Below the pieces are notes generated by a model. That model saw only the letters and a list, made by a program, of their open reading frames with translations. It did no database searches and was not told the DNA's origin. Position numbers and translations under genes: made by a program. A stretch of DNA of 64,000 nt from Yoonia sp. BS5-3 (GTDB lineage: Bacteria; Pseudomonadota; Alphaproteobacteria; Rhodobacterales; Rhodobacteraceae): contig NZ_CP150951.2 of the NCBI RefSeq assembly GCF_038069655.2, positions 3,064,001 to 3,128,000 of the forward strand, given 5' to 3'. Positions within the stretch are counted from its first letter, which is position 1; every line of letters begins with the position of its first letter. Below are positions 52,992-62,500 of the stretch, in pieces.

Positions 52992-53299
52992 TCGCTGAGC
53001 AATTGCGCCTTGGCCTCTGCCATCAGTTCAGCCATTTTGGCGCGGATTGTGGTCTCATCGGATTTGGCACCCAGATCGCCCGAGACTTTACGATAAACAT
53101 CTTCATCGCCCGCTTCTTCGAAATCGGACTTGATCACCTCTTTCGCGTATTCATCCGCATCGGCACCGGATTTGCCCAGCAATTCTGCCGCCCAAAGGCC
53201 CAGCAGCTTGTTGCGCCGTGCCTCTGCTTTGAATTGCATATCGGCATCATGGGCGAATTTTGCTTCAAAGGCATTTTCGCGATCATCAAAACTGTTCAT
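52985..53299 (-). CDS. F1-ATPase inhibitor zeta subunit (DUF1476)
   Basis: A 104-aa helical protein of the DUF1476 family, whose Paracoccus member is the zeta inhibitor of the F1Fo ATP synthase. Marks: FDDRENAFEAKFAHDADMQFKAEARRNKLLGLWAAELLG, the inhibitory N-terminal helix and the central four-helix core, then DEYAKEVIKSDFEEAGDEDV. Start at ATG 53299; an upstream frame to 53389 lacks homology. Divergent from purC, as commonly seen in Rhodobacterales. Confidence 0.93.
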   Translation of the reverse strand: MNSFDDRENAFEAKFAHDADMQFKAEARRNKLLGLWAAELLGKSGADADEYAKEVIKSDFEEAGDEDVYRKVSGDLGAKSDETTIRAKMAELMAEAKAQLLSEI

Positions 53300-53435
53300 G
53301 GAACCCTCGTTGTTGGATGGTGTTATCTTGTCCCAGATATGGCCTTGCTGGTGCTTGCCCGCAAGGGGGGCTTGCACTATGACGCGCAAGTGAGGCAGCT
53401 CGCGTTGGGTCTGCGCAGTCGGTAAGGGGTGAGCA

Positions 53436-54200
53436 ATGGCACGCCGTAAAAAGATTTACGAAGGCAAAGCAAAGATCCTGTATGAAGGCCCAGAGCCAGG
53501 CACGCTCGTCCAGTATTTCAAGGATGACGCAACCGCCTTTAACGCCGAGAAGAAGGCCGTGGTCGAAGGGAAGGGCGTGTTGAATAACCGCCTGTCCGAG
53601 TTTTTCATGACCGGCCTGTCAAACATGGGAATCCCCACCCATTTCATCAAACGCCTGAATATGCGCGAGCAATTGATCCGCCAGGCCGAGATTGTTCCGC
53701 TTGAGGTGATCGTTCGCAATGTCGCTGCGGGCACTATGGCCAAACGTATGGGCATGGAAGAGGGCACGCCGCTGCCGCGCCCCATTGTTGAATTTTCCTA
53801 TAAGGATGACAGTCTGGGCGATCCGCTGGTTCCCGAGGAATATATCATCGCCTTTGGCTGGGCCAGCCAGCAGGACCTTGACGACATTGTCAGCCTTGCT
53901 TTGCGCGTCAATGACTGGATGTCGGGCGTTATGTTTGGCGTCGGCATCAAGCTGGTGGATTTCAAGATTGAGATTGGCCGCGTTTGGGACAATGATTTTC
54001 AGCGTCTGATCCTGGCAGATGAGATCAGCCCCGATAGCTGCCGCCTTTGGGATATCGAAAGCGGGCAGAAGCTGGACAAGGATGTCTTTCGCCGTGATCT
54101 AGGCGATCTGGCCGATGCCTATACCGAAGTGGCCCGCCGTTTGGGCGTGATGCCTTCCAATGTGACCCACCGGCCAGCCAAGCCGACGCTGATTAACTGA
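53436..54200 (+). CDS. purC: SAICAR synthase
   Basis: A 254-aa enzyme joining CAIR and aspartate with ATP. Marks: [72 protein letters not shown] [15 protein letters not shown] and [14 protein letters not shown]. First gene of purC-purS-purQ. Confidence 0.97.
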   Translation: MARRKKIYEGKAKILYEGPEPGTLVQYFKDDATAFNAEKKAVVEGKGVLNNRLSEFFMTGLSNMGIPTHFIKRLNMREQLIRQAEIVPLEVIVRNVAAGTMAKRMGMEEGTPLPRPIVEFSYKDDSLGDPLVPEEYIIAFGWASQQDLDDIVSLALRVNDWMSGVMFGVGIKLVDFKIEIGRVWDNDFQRLILADEISPDSCRLWDIESGQKLDKDVFRRDLGDLADAYTEVARRLGVMPSNVTHRPAKPTLIN

Positions 54201-54215
54201 TAAAGGACCCCGCCC

Positions 54216-54446
54216 ATGAAAGCCCGCGTACATGTAATGTTGAAAAATGGCGTTTTGGACCCGCAGGGAGAGGCCGTACGCCATGCGCTTGGCACATTGG
54301 GCTTTGACGGTGTCGAAGGTGTCCGTCAGGGTAAGGTCATCGAACTTGATCTGGCTGAGGGCACATCTGAGGCTACCATCAAGGACATGTGTGAAAAGCT
54401 GCTCGCCAACACGGTGATCGAAAGCTATCAGGTCGAGGTGCTGTGA
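54216..54446 (+). CDS. purS: FGAM synthase subunit PurS
   Basis: A 76-aa small subunit of the three-part FGAM synthase: [39 protein letters not shown] and [16 protein letters not shown]. It lies 15 bp after purC and overlaps purQ by one base of the stop codon (TGATG). The purL gene is not in the window. Confidence 0.96.
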   Translation: MKARVHVMLKNGVLDPQGEAVRHALGTLGFDGVEGVRQGKVIELDLAEGTSEATIKDMCEKLLANTVIESYQVEVL

Positions 54447-55114
54447 TGCGCGCAGCCGTTATCGTTTTTCCTGGGTCGAACTGTGATCGCGATATGGCGG
54501 TTGCGCTGAAGGCCGCTGGCGCGGATGTGCAGATGGTCTGGCACAAGGATGCCAGCCTGCCTGATGGCATTGATCTAGTTGCTGTCCCTGGCGGGTTTTC
54601 TTTCGGCGATTATCTGCGCTGCGGCGCGATTGCGGCCCAGTCGCCCATTTGTAACGATATCGTCCGCCATGTGGAACGCGGTGGTTATGCTTTGGGTGTG
54701 TGCAACGGTTTCCAGGTCCTGACCGAAACGGGTTTGCTGCCCGGCGCATTGATGCGCAACGCAGGTCTGAAATTTGTCTGCAAGACTATTCCGCTCAAGG
54801 TCGAAACCTCGGCCAGTGCATTCACCGAAGGGTATAATGCGGGCGATACGGTTGGTTTTCCAATTGCCCATCATGATGGCAATTACACCGTTGATCCCGA
54901 TATGCTGACGCAGCTGGATGATGAAGATCGCGTTGCGTTCCGGTACACCGAAAACCCCAACGGATCGGTGTCGGATATTGCAGGTATTCTAAGCGAGAAC
55001 CGCCGCGTTCTGGGCCTGATGCCCCATCCTGAGCGGGCCGTGGACGAAGGCCATGGCGGCACGGATGGCCAGGCTTTGTTCCGCGGTCTGATCGGACAAT
55101 TTGCCAACGCCTAA
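54446..55114 (+). CDS. purQ: FGAM synthase glutaminase subunit PurQ
   Basis: A 222-aa class I glutamine amidotransferase that supplies ammonia to FGAM synthase. Marks: [38 protein letters not shown], catalytic Cys in [20 protein letters not shown], and His/Glu in [14 protein letters not shown] 54446 matches the family start; a GTG one codon earlier is possible. Confidence 0.97.
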   Translation: MRAAVIVFPGSNCDRDMAVALKAAGADVQMVWHKDASLPDGIDLVAVPGGFSFGDYLRCGAIAAQSPICNDIVRHVERGGYALGVCNGFQVLTETGLLPGALMRNAGLKFVCKTIPLKVETSASAFTEGYNAGDTVGFPIAHHDGNYTVDPDMLTQLDDEDRVAFRYTENPNGSVSDIAGILSENRRVLGLMPHPERAVDEGHGGTDGQALFRGLIGQFANA

Positions 55115-55158
55115 CTTGGGTTCTTGCTGTAGGCCGGGCAGGGACTTAGTGTAGGTCC

Positions 55159-56913
55159 ATGTTTGGGTTTGGAAGAGACTCGCTGCGGCGAGGAAAGGGG
55201 CGCTGGTTTATGCGCCTGTCGGTCTTGGTGATCTGCCTTTTCGCGGTCATCGTGATCTATGTTTCCAACCAATATCTGACCAAGCGATTTACCGAAACGA
55301 TCAGCGCCCGCTCAGAAGTGCGGTTGGCGCTCTATGTCACCAATTTGATGAGCGATTTGCAACGCAACTCGGTTGTGCCGCAATTGCTGGCCCGTGATCC
55401 TGAACTGATCAGCGCCCTCGAAAACAGTGATTATTCGATGTCCACATCCCGGCTTTTGTCCTTTGTGGACGAAATAGGGGCGGCGTCGCTGACCCTGCTG
55501 GATCGGGACGGGCGCGCAGTGGCGGCGACCGACCGTGAGGTGCTGGGGGAGAATCACCGCAATGCGCCTTATTTTGTGAATGCGCAGCGCAATAACCAGA
55601 CGGTCTACACCACCCATCGCGATGAAGAGGGCAGATTCGCGTTTGTCTATTCGCGCAAGATCGAAATGGCTGGTGAACTGCTGGGCGTGATTATGGTGGC
55701 CGTAGATGCCGAACGGCTGGAACGCGGATGGACGGGTGTGTCAAATGCGGTCTTTGTCACGGACAGTCAGGGCATCATCATCATGTCGACCGCCCCGCGC
55801 TGGCGCGGCCTGGCCGAAGAAGAAGCGCTTGAGATCGAATCCGCCCCATCTGCGATTGAACGGGCGTTCCGCTTTACCCAAGGCTGGGCCGCCCTGCCTG
55901 CGGATGCCTATATTGAGGGCGAGGCGGTGCTGCGCCGCGAAGTGCGGGTGCCGCATCAGGGCTGGAAAATGGTCAGCTTCACGACCTATTCCTCGGTCCG
56001 TCAGCAGGTGAACGGCATCTTGGCGCTTGAGGTGATGGGATTCGCCATTTTGCTGGCCATCGTTTTTTGGTTTACCTCGCGTAAAACCGCGTCACGATTG
56101 GTTTTCTTCCAACGCGAGTCAGCAGAGCTTCGCGCATTGAACCGCAGGCTACAGCGGGAAATTGCCGAACGTGAGAAGGTCGAACAGACCTTGCAAGTGG
56201 CCGAGCAGACCATCGCCCAATCATCAAAGCTGGCCGCTCTGGGCGAGATGTCCGCCGCTGTGAGCCACGAGCTGAACCAGCCGCTGGCCGCGATGAAGAC
56301 CTATCTGGCCGGTGCCCGGCTTCTGTTGCAGCGCCAGCGCCCCGATGAGGCGCTATCGTCTTTCCAGCGTATCGATGATTTGCTTGAACGGATGGGCGCG
56401 ATCACCCGCCAGCTGAAATCCTATGCCCGCAAAGGGGCTGAGGCCTTTGAACCCGTTGATACACGGGCCGCTGTGTCTACAGCGCTTGCGATGATGGAGC
56501 CGCAGCTGAAAACCCGCGCGGTCAATATCATCCGCACAATCCCCAATGATCCGGTCATGATCTTAGGTGATCGGCTGCGCCTTGAGCAGGTGATTATCAA
56601 TCTTTTGCGCAACGCGCTGGACGCGACAAAAACCGCAGATAACCCAACGGTCGAGATTTTGCTGGCCGCAGGGGATACGATCAGTCTGCAAATCCGCGAC
56701 AATGGCGAGGGGATCGAAAACCTCAATGAGCTGTTTGAGCCGTTCTACACGACCAAGGCGCCCGGCGATGGGGTCGGTCTGGGGCTTGCTATCTCGTCCG
56801 GCATCGTGAACGATTTGGGCGGGCGCCTGACCGCACGCAATGCGGTTGATGGCGGGGCTATTTTTGAGGTGCAACTGCCCACAATGAGGCAGGACGTCGC
56901 CGCGGCAGAGTAA
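55159..56913 (+). CDS. DctB-like sensor histidine kinase
   Basis: A 584-aa inner-membrane kinase. First helix LSVLVICLFAVIVIYVSN (about 20-37), periplasmic PDC/Cache domain (TLLDRDGRAVAATDREVLGEN, NAPYFVNAQRN, FAFVYSRKIEMAGELLGVIMVAVD), second helix EVMGFAILLAIVFWF, coiled coil, H box EMSAAVSHELNQPLAAMKTYL (His370), N box NLLRNALDATK, and G boxes DNGEGI and GVGLGLAISSGIVNDLGGRL. This is the DctB layout (C4-dicarboxylate sensing), but no dicarboxylate transporter genes lie nearby. Followed 11 bp later by its regulator. Confidence 0.9.
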   Translation: MFGFGRDSLRRGKGRWFMRLSVLVICLFAVIVIYVSNQYLTKRFTETISARSEVRLALYVTNLMSDLQRNSVVPQLLARDPELISALENSDYSMSTSRLLSFVDEIGAASLTLLDRDGRAVAATDREVLGENHRNAPYFVNAQRNNQTVYTTHRDEEGRFAFVYSRKIEMAGELLGVIMVAVDAERLERGWTGVSNAVFVTDSQGIIIMSTAPRWRGLAEEEALEIESAPSAIERAFRFTQGWAALPADAYIEGEAVLRREVRVPHQGWKMVSFTTYSSVRQQVNGILALEVMGFAILLAIVFWFTSRKTASRLVFFQRESAELRALNRRLQREIAEREKVEQTLQVAEQTIAQSSKLAALGEMSAAVSHELNQPLAAMKTYLAGARLLLQRQRPDEALSSFQRIDDLLERMGAITRQLKSYARKGAEAFEPVDTRAAVSTALAMMEPQLKTRAVNIIRTIPNDPVMILGDRLRLEQVIINLLRNALDATKTADNPTVEILLAAGDTISLQIRDNGEGIENLNELFEPFYTTKAPGDGVGLGLAISSGIVNDLGGRLTARNAVDGGAIFEVQLPTMRQDVAAAE

Positions 56914-56924
56914 GGAAGAGAACC

Positions 56925-58262
56925 ATGAACAAGGCTATGAAAATCGCAATTGTCGATGACGAGAAAGATATGCGTCAGTCGATCAGCCAGTGGTTGGCCC
57001 TGTCGGGATTTGACACGGAAACATTTGCATCCGCCGAAGATGCGCTAAAGGGCCTTGGCAACGACTATCCAGGTATCGTCGTCAGCGACATCAAGATGCC
57101 TGGCATGGACGGGATGCAGTTCCTGAAAAAGCTGAAAGGCGTCGACAGCTCTTTGCCGGTGATCATGATCACAGGGCACGGGGATGTTCCAATGGCCGTT
57201 GAGGCAATGCGTGTTGGCGCATTTGATTTCCTTGAAAAGCCGTTCAACCCTGACCGGATGACCGAGCTGGCCAAAAAGGCCACACAGGCCCGCCGTCTGA
57301 CCCTGGATAACCGTGCGCTGCGCCGTGAATTGTCTGATGGCACGGCCCTGATGGGCAAGCTGATCGGGCAATCCGTCCCGATGGAGCGTCTGAAAGAAGA
57401 TATTCTTGATCTGGGCCAAGCCGATGGGCATGTGCTGGTCGAGGGTGAAACTGGTACCGGCAAAACCCTGGTCGCACATGCGCTGCATGCTGTGGGCGCG
57501 CGCGCTAACAAGAAATTCGTGCTGCTCAGCTGTTCGGCCTATGATGAGGAAACGCTTGGCCGCCGTATCTTTGGTCCGGCCAAGGATGATGATCCGATCC
57601 CGGCCATGGAAGAGGCCCGTGGCGGTACCTTGGTGCTGGAGGATATCGAAGCCCTGAGCCACTCGCTCCAATCGCGTCTGCTGACAGCGATTAACGATCA
57701 AGGCACGCCAGCGGAAACCCGGATTATCGCGATCTGTAACCTGCAAGAGCAGGACAAGACCTGCGAAAGCGTGTTGCGCCCCGATCTGTTTTATCGCCTG
57801 GCCGCCCTGCGCATCACGGTCCCGCCGCTGCGCCAACGCGGCGAAGATATTCTGATGCTTTTCACCCGTCTGAGCGAGCAATTCGCCGATGAATACGGTT
57901 GCGACGCGCCAGAGGTCAGCGCCCAGGAAGCAGCCCAGCTATTGCAAGCCCCCTGGGCGGGTAATGTGCGTCAGCTGATCAATGTGGCCGAACGCGCCGT
58001 GTTGCAGAACCGGCGTGGTACAGGCTCGATCGCTTCATTGCTGATGGCCGATACCGACGAGGAAGAGACCAAGCCTGCAATGACCACCGAAGGCAAGCCG
58101 CTGAAAGAATTCGTTGAGGCGTTTGAGCGGATGTTGATCGATAACACGATGCGCCGCCATAAGGGCTCAATCGTGTCTGTGATGGAAGAGCTGTGCCTGC
58201 CGCGCCGGACGCTGAACGAAAAGATGGCGAAATACGGGTTGCAGCGGTCGGATTATCTGTAA
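56925..58262 (+). CDS. DctD-like NtrC-family response regulator lacking GAFTGA
   Basis: A 445-aa regulator: receiver (DDEKD, phosphoacceptor Asp55 in VVSDIKMPGMDG, Lys105), AAA+ domain with Walker A GETGTGKT (174-181) and Walker B GGTLVLEDIE (233-242), and a Fis-type HTH (GSIVSVMEELCLPRRTLNEKMAKYG). Where sigma-54 activators have ELFGHxxGAFTGA, it has LGRRIFGPAKDDDPIPAMEE, so the sigma-54 contact loop is missing. It is unlikely to work through sigma-54; Rhodobacter NtrC, also without the loop, acts with the housekeeping polymerase. Partner of the kinase just upstream. Confidence 0.9.
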   Translation: MNKAMKIAIVDDEKDMRQSISQWLALSGFDTETFASAEDALKGLGNDYPGIVVSDIKMPGMDGMQFLKKLKGVDSSLPVIMITGHGDVPMAVEAMRVGAFDFLEKPFNPDRMTELAKKATQARRLTLDNRALRRELSDGTALMGKLIGQSVPMERLKEDILDLGQADGHVLVEGETGTGKTLVAHALHAVGARANKKFVLLSCSAYDEETLGRRIFGPAKDDDPIPAMEEARGGTLVLEDIEALSHSLQSRLLTAINDQGTPAETRIIAICNLQEQDKTCESVLRPDLFYRLAALRITVPPLRQRGEDILMLFTRLSEQFADEYGCDAPEVSAQEAAQLLQAPWAGNVRQLINVAERAVLQNRRGTGSIASLLMADTDEEETKPAMTTEGKPLKEFVEAFERMLIDNTMRRHKGSIVSVMEELCLPRRTLNEKMAKYGLQRSDYL

Positions 58263-58282
58263 CCGGGCCTTACCGGTTTTCA

Positions 58283-58307
58283 ACAAGGCGGTCTGCCGCC
58301 TTGTTTT
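58283..58307 (+). terminator. Terminator after the two-component genes
   Basis: ACAAGGCGG-TCTG-CCGCCTTGT then TTT. It lies between the regulator and the convergent GDPD gene. Confidence 0.87.
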
Positions 58308-58319
58308 ACCACTCGACAT

Positions 58320-59300
58320 TCAATTGTCTTGGTTTGCCAATAATGGGCCGATCACCTCAATCCGGTTTGTCCACAAATACCCGTCAAAATCCGCGGGTAC
58401 TTTGGCGAACGTATCGGCATCATCGATCCCGCTTGAAAAGCCGGATCCATCATAGGGACCGGCCAGAATGACAGTCGTGCCTGCCGCCTTCATCCGCTGC
58501 GTAAACCGGTGCGGCCAGCCCCACAGCAGCGGCGCGTAATTCTGCGGGATCAAGAGAATCGTGTTTTGGCAATCTTGCGGGACATGGCCGCTCCACCCTA
58601 AGGCCAGATAGCGCGTGAGGCACGTTTTGATCGACGCCCTGTCAAAGCCCCGCAGACCAGGCAGGGCGCCGGTTGCCGCACGGGTTGGCGGCTGCCCGCC
58701 ATAAACGCCGAAAACTTGTGTGTTTACCCTAGTATCCGCCAGCATATTGGTCAGTGCGATACCTTCCTCGGTTCGACGGCTTTTGAAGTTGATAAGAAAC
58801 TGACCCTCCATTTCGGCGGCAAAAACCTGCGAGAGCGATGGCATTTGCTCAATCCCTGTTCCGCGCAACGGGTAGGTTTGGGTGCCGTCATCAATCCGGT
58901 AGCCCAGATCAAGTGTTTGCAGATCCGCGAAAAGATGGCTGTTTGTCACGCCGCTGCCATTTGTCCGGCAATCAAGCGTCCAATCGTGAAAGACCGCAAA
59001 GACATTGTCAGGCGTCAGATGGATATCAAGTTCGACTACATCGGCCCCAAGCCGGAATGCCTCTTGCATAGAGGACAAGGTGTTTTCGACGAAGCGATGT
59101 GTCATTGGGGCGACAGGTGCCGCATGGCAGGCATCGATTGATCGATCTGTACCCACGTAGATTTGATGAACGCCGCGATGAGCAATCAGGCGCGTTTGAT
59201 GCTGATCCAGACCAGATACAAGGCGGGATGTATTCCCGGCCCAAAGCGCCGCGATCAACAGCAGGGCCCCGATTACCAGCCTCTTAAACAAGCGTTTCAT
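58320..59300 (-). CDS. Glycerophosphodiester phosphodiesterase-family protein
   Basis: A 326-aa GDPD-fold protein, exported or membrane-anchored by the N-terminal helix FKRLVIGALLLIAALWAG. Catalytic marks: LIAHRG (HRG at 41-43), FVENTLSSMQEAFRLGADVVELDIHLTPDNVFAVFHDWTLDCRTNG (the E-x-D-x-H/HD region). The rest is more divergent than in housekeeping GlpQ/UgpQ, with a C-terminal part (IPADFDGYLWTNRI-like VPADFDGYLWTNRIEVIG) seen in periplasmic members. Probably hydrolyses phospholipid head-group diesters. A CtrA-like site lies 39 bp before its start. Confidence 0.86.
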   Translation of the reverse strand: MKRLFKRLVIGALLLIAALWAGNTSRLVSGLDQHQTRLIAHRGVHQIYVGTDRSIDACHAAPVAPMTHRFVENTLSSMQEAFRLGADVVELDIHLTPDNVFAVFHDWTLDCRTNGSGVTNSHLFADLQTLDLGYRIDDGTQTYPLRGTGIEQMPSLSQVFAAEMEGQFLINFKSRRTEEGIALTNMLADTRVNTQVFGVYGGQPPTRAATGALPGLRGFDRASIKTCLTRYLALGWSGHVPQDCQNTILLIPQNYAPLLWGWPHRFTQRMKAAGTTVILAGPYDGSGFSSGIDDADTFAKVPADFDGYLWTNRIEVIGPLLANQDN

Positions 59301-59803
59301 GCGCGCATCCTAGTCCGCTTCGCCATTGATGGACAACATTAACCAAAACTTAACCTTCGCATGCGAGGCGCGAGATGCCCGGGTGTCCGAAACAGGCCAC
59401 CCGGGTGGTAGGGCGAAATTGCCATTGTAATACCGGCCTGTCCTACCTTATGTATGGAATGTGGATAACTTGTGCCCCCGGTGCATGATTATCCCAGACA
59501 GAGATTCTCTGTTCCCGCCGATAGGGGCCACATGCCCGGCGCGCAGGAACAGCTGATTTGGCCGAAAGGCCAGTAGAACGCCCTTGGCTGCGCGTGTGTT
59601 GCGCAGACCGGGCCTTGAACGGGCCCCGGACCTGATCCGGGGTCGGAGAAGAAACGCGATGCAACGCGCACAGATGAGAGGCAAAGATGCAGCGGCCCTG
59701 AGGGGCCCGGACTTTGCCCGCGCGCAGATCGCCTTAATCAGACATGTAACACGGATATCCGCGCCCCCTGGGGCGCCCCCGCGGTTATATGCGAATGGAA
59801 AAA
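59301..59803. other. Leader region upstream of rne
   Basis: About 500 bp without a supported gene. It holds a CtrA-like site (59339-59353) and several strong potential hairpins, including one with CCCCGGA/TCCGGGG arms (59625-59643). A long 5' leader is expected for rne, whose mRNA in other bacteria is cleaved by its own product. Small open frames that cross here in several frames are not convincing. Confidence 0.6.
59339..59353. promoter_or_regulatory. CtrA-type site TTAA-N7-TTAA
   Basis: TTAACCAAAACTTAA, followed by CC, fits the full CtrA consensus TTAA-N7-TTAA(CC). It lies 39 bp upstream of the GDPD start and about 450 bp before rne. Confidence 0.6.
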
Positions 59804-62422
59804 ATGCCAAAGAAAATGCTAATCGATGCCACACACGCGGAAGAAACCCGCGTTGTTGTGGTCGACGGGAACAAAGTCGAGGAATTTGATTTTGAAAGCC
59901 AGTTCAAGCGTCAGCTTGCTGGGAATATCTATCTGGCCAAGGTTACACGGGTTGAACCATCGCTGCAGGCCGCGTTTGTGGATTATGGCGGCAATCGCCA
60001 TGGGTTCCTTGCCTTCTCGGAAATACATCCTGACTACTACCAAATCCCTGTGGCGGACCGCGAAGCGCTGATCGCCGAAGAAAAGGCCTATGCCGAAAGT
60101 CTGAAAGCGCAGGACGAGGAAGAAGAAAAACCCAAGCCCAAACGCCGCCGGCGCAGCAGGGCCAAAGCCGCCGAGGCTGAGGGCGAAGACGCCGTTGTAA
60201 CGGCCGAGGTTGACACAGCGCCCGATGACAGCAGCACTGATATCAGCGGGATGGAAACCATCGATCTGGATGATCCAGACGAAGGCAGCTCGCCCATGGA
60301 ACTGGTCGCTGAAACACCGGTTGAGACCCCTGCAGGCGATGAAGATACCGATGAAGGCGATGATCAGCCAAGCGTTGATGCAGGCGCCAAGGATGAGAGC
60401 ATTGAAAGTGTCGCTGAAGAAGACGACACCGACGAAGTGCGCCCGGTGCGGAAGCCGCGCCCGAAACGCTATAAGATCCAAGAGGTTATCAAAGTCCGCC
60501 AGATTCTTCTAATCCAGGTGGTTAAAGAAGAGCGCGGCAATAAGGGCGCCGCCCTGACAACATATCTTTCACTGGCGGGCCGCTATTGCGTCTTGATGCC
60601 CAACACCGCCCGTGGTGGCGGCATCAGCCGCAAGATCACAAATGCGGCGGATCGCAAAAAGCTCAAAGAGATCGCCAGCGGCATGACAGTGCCGGATGGC
60701 GCCGGGCTGATTATCCGTACCGCCGGATCGCAACGGACCAAGGCCGAGATCAAGCGCGATTACGAATACTTGCAGCGTATGTGGGAACAAATCCGCGAGC
60801 TGACGCTAAAATCCATTGCCCCGGCTAAGATTTATGAAGAAGGCGATCTGATCAAACGGTCGATCCGCGATCTTTATTCCAAAGAGATCGATGAGGTGAT
60901 CGTCGCAGGCGAGGCGGGGTATCGCACCGCCAAGGACTTCATGAAAATGATCATGCCGTCCCACGCCAAAAACGTGAAATTCTACACCGAGCAATTGCCA
61001 CTTTACGCCCGCTATCAGGTTGAGGGCTATCTGAACGGTATGTTCAACCCCACGGTCCAACTGCCATCGGGCGGCTATATCGTGATCGGCATCACCGAGG
61101 CGCTTGTCGCCATCGATGTGAACTCTGGCCGGGCAACCAAAGAAGGCTCGATTGAGCAGACCGCAACCAAGACCAACCTGGAAGCCGCTGATGAAGTGGC
61201 CCGCCAATTGCGCCTGCGCGATTTGGCCGGTCTGATCGTGATCGACTTCATTGATATGGACGAACGCAAGAACAACGCCGCCGTTGAGAAGCGTTTCAAG
61301 GAGAAGCTGAAAACGGATCGTGCCCGCATTCAGGTGGGCCGGATTTCCGGCTTTGGCCTGATGGAAATGTCCCGTCAGCGTCTGCGCCCTGGCATGTTGG
61401 AAGCCACAACGCAGATGTGTTCGCATTGTCACGGCACGGGTCTGTTGCGGTCTGACGACAACGTTGCCCTGTCCATCCTGCGTAGCCTTGAGGAAGAAGG
61501 TGTGCGTGGCCGCTCCAAGGAGGTGCTGATCAAAGCACCGATTTCGATTGCCAACTTCCTGATGAACGGCAAACGCGAACATATCGCGGATATCGAGGCC
61601 CGTTATGGCATGTCGGTTCGGATTGAATGTGATCCGACGCTGGTTTCGCCTGATTATGCGATTGAGAAATTCAAAACCGCCACGCGTATCGTGCCGGATG
61701 CGGCGCCTGTCGTGACCTCTGCGGTGATCATGGATGATGCTGATGACGTCATTGTTGATGAGACCCCGGATGAAGAAACCGGCGAAGAGGATCGGCCCAA
61801 GCGTAAGCGCCGTCGTCGTCGTCGCCGCCGGGGTGGTAGCAATGGTGGTGAAAACCAGCAGGCTGAAAATGCGGATAACGCGGCCGAAACGCCTGATGCC
61901 GATGCGCAGGTCAAAGAGGTAGAGGCAGAAGCTGCAACGCCGGATGCCGTGCAGACCGAAGAGACGCCAGAGGAAAAGCCAAAGCGCAAGCGCACACGGC
62001 GTAAAAAGGCGGATGAACCCGCAGCTGAGGCTGAAGCGGAAGCGGCGCCGGACGCTGAAACGCCTGAAGAGGCGACTGAGGAAAAGCCAGCACCGAAAAA
62101 GCGCACCCGCCGGAAAAAGGCAGAGCCTGCAGCGGAGGCGGCTGAAGCTGAAAAACCTGACGCTGTAGAGGCTGAGAAGCCAAGCGAAGAGGAAAAGCCA
62201 AAGCGCCGTAGCCGTGCCAAGCCCAAAAAGGTGGAAGAGGTTGCCGAAGAGCCACCTGCAACGCCGGAACCTGCAACACCGGCAGCTGAGGCACCGACAC
62301 CGATAGCTGAAGAACCCGCGCCCGCCCCGGAACCGGCGCCAGAGCCTGTTGCGGCCACGCCGGAACCCGAGGCCGAACCGGCCAAGCCAAAGCGCAAAGG
62401 CTGGTGGTCCCTTGGCCGCTAG
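59804..62422 (+). CDS. rne: Ribonuclease E
   Basis: An 872-aa (from ATG 59804) endoribonuclease E, scaffold of the RNA degradosome. N-terminus PKKMLIDATHAEETRVVVVDG; an S1 domain split by a long low-complexity acidic/basic insert (about residues 104-230) as in other alphaproteobacteria; 5' sensor (GAGLIIRTAGS); DNase I-like catalytic domain (VAIDVNSGRATKEG, LAGLIVIDFIDMD); Zn-link CSHCHGTG (about 539-542). The C-terminal third is disordered with repeated KPKRKRTRRKKA and Ala/Glu blocks, an RNA- and partner-binding tail. Earlier ATGs at 59789 and 59795 are less conserved. Confidence 0.96.
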   Translation: MPKKMLIDATHAEETRVVVVDGNKVEEFDFESQFKRQLAGNIYLAKVTRVEPSLQAAFVDYGGNRHGFLAFSEIHPDYYQIPVADREALIAEEKAYAESLKAQDEEEEKPKPKRRRRSRAKAAEAEGEDAVVTAEVDTAPDDSSTDISGMETIDLDDPDEGSSPMELVAETPVETPAGDEDTDEGDDQPSVDAGAKDESIESVAEEDDTDEVRPVRKPRPKRYKIQEVIKVRQILLIQVVKEERGNKGAALTTYLSLAGRYCVLMPNTARGGGISRKITNAADRKKLKEIASGMTVPDGAGLIIRTAGSQRTKAEIKRDYEYLQRMWEQIRELTLKSIAPAKIYEEGDLIKRSIRDLYSKEIDEVIVAGEAGYRTAKDFMKMIMPSHAKNVKFYTEQLPLYARYQVEGYLNGMFNPTVQLPSGGYIVIGITEALVAIDVNSGRATKEGSIEQTATKTNLEAADEVARQLRLRDLAGLIVIDFIDMDERKNNAAVEKRFKEKLKTDRARIQVGRISGFGLMEMSRQRLRPGMLEATTQMCSHCHGTGLLRSDDNVALSILRSLEEEGVRGRSKEVLIKAPISIANFLMNGKREHIADIEARYGMSVRIECDPTLVSPDYAIEKFKTATRIVPDAAPVVTSAVIMDDADDVIVDETPDEETGEEDRPKRKRRRRRRRRGGSNGGENQQAENADNAAETPDADAQVKEVEAEAATPDAVQTEETPEEKPKRKRTRRKKADEPAAEAEAEAAPDAETPEEATEEKPAPKKRTRRKKAEPAAEAAEAEKPDAVEAEKPSEEEKPKRRSRAKPKKVEEVAEEPPATPEPATPAAEAPTPIAEEPAPAPEPAPEPVAATPEPEAEPAKPKRKGWWSLGR

Positions 62423-62441
62423 CGCAGGCTGATCCAAGAAT

Positions 62442-62472
62442 AAAAGCCGCCCCAGTCAGTGGGGCGGCTTTT
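62442..62472. terminator. Bidirectional terminator between rne and ridA-like gene
   Basis: AAAAGCCGCCCCA-GTCAG-TGGGGCGGCTTTT, a perfect 13-bp stem with A and T runs, between convergent genes. Confidence 0.92.
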
Positions 62473-62500
62473 CATTTTGGTGTCTGGCGTTTCAGCACAC

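Noticed and set aside
59448..59834. 128-codon minus-strand open frame over the rne leader
   Set aside because: Product is Arg/Pro/Ala-rich, overlaps the rne start, and is explained by hairpin-rich GC sequence.
60806..62437. 543-codon open frame antisense to rne
   Set aside because: It mirrors the low-complexity, high-GC codons of rne, has an unnatural Arg/Phe/Gly-rich composition and no family resemblance.
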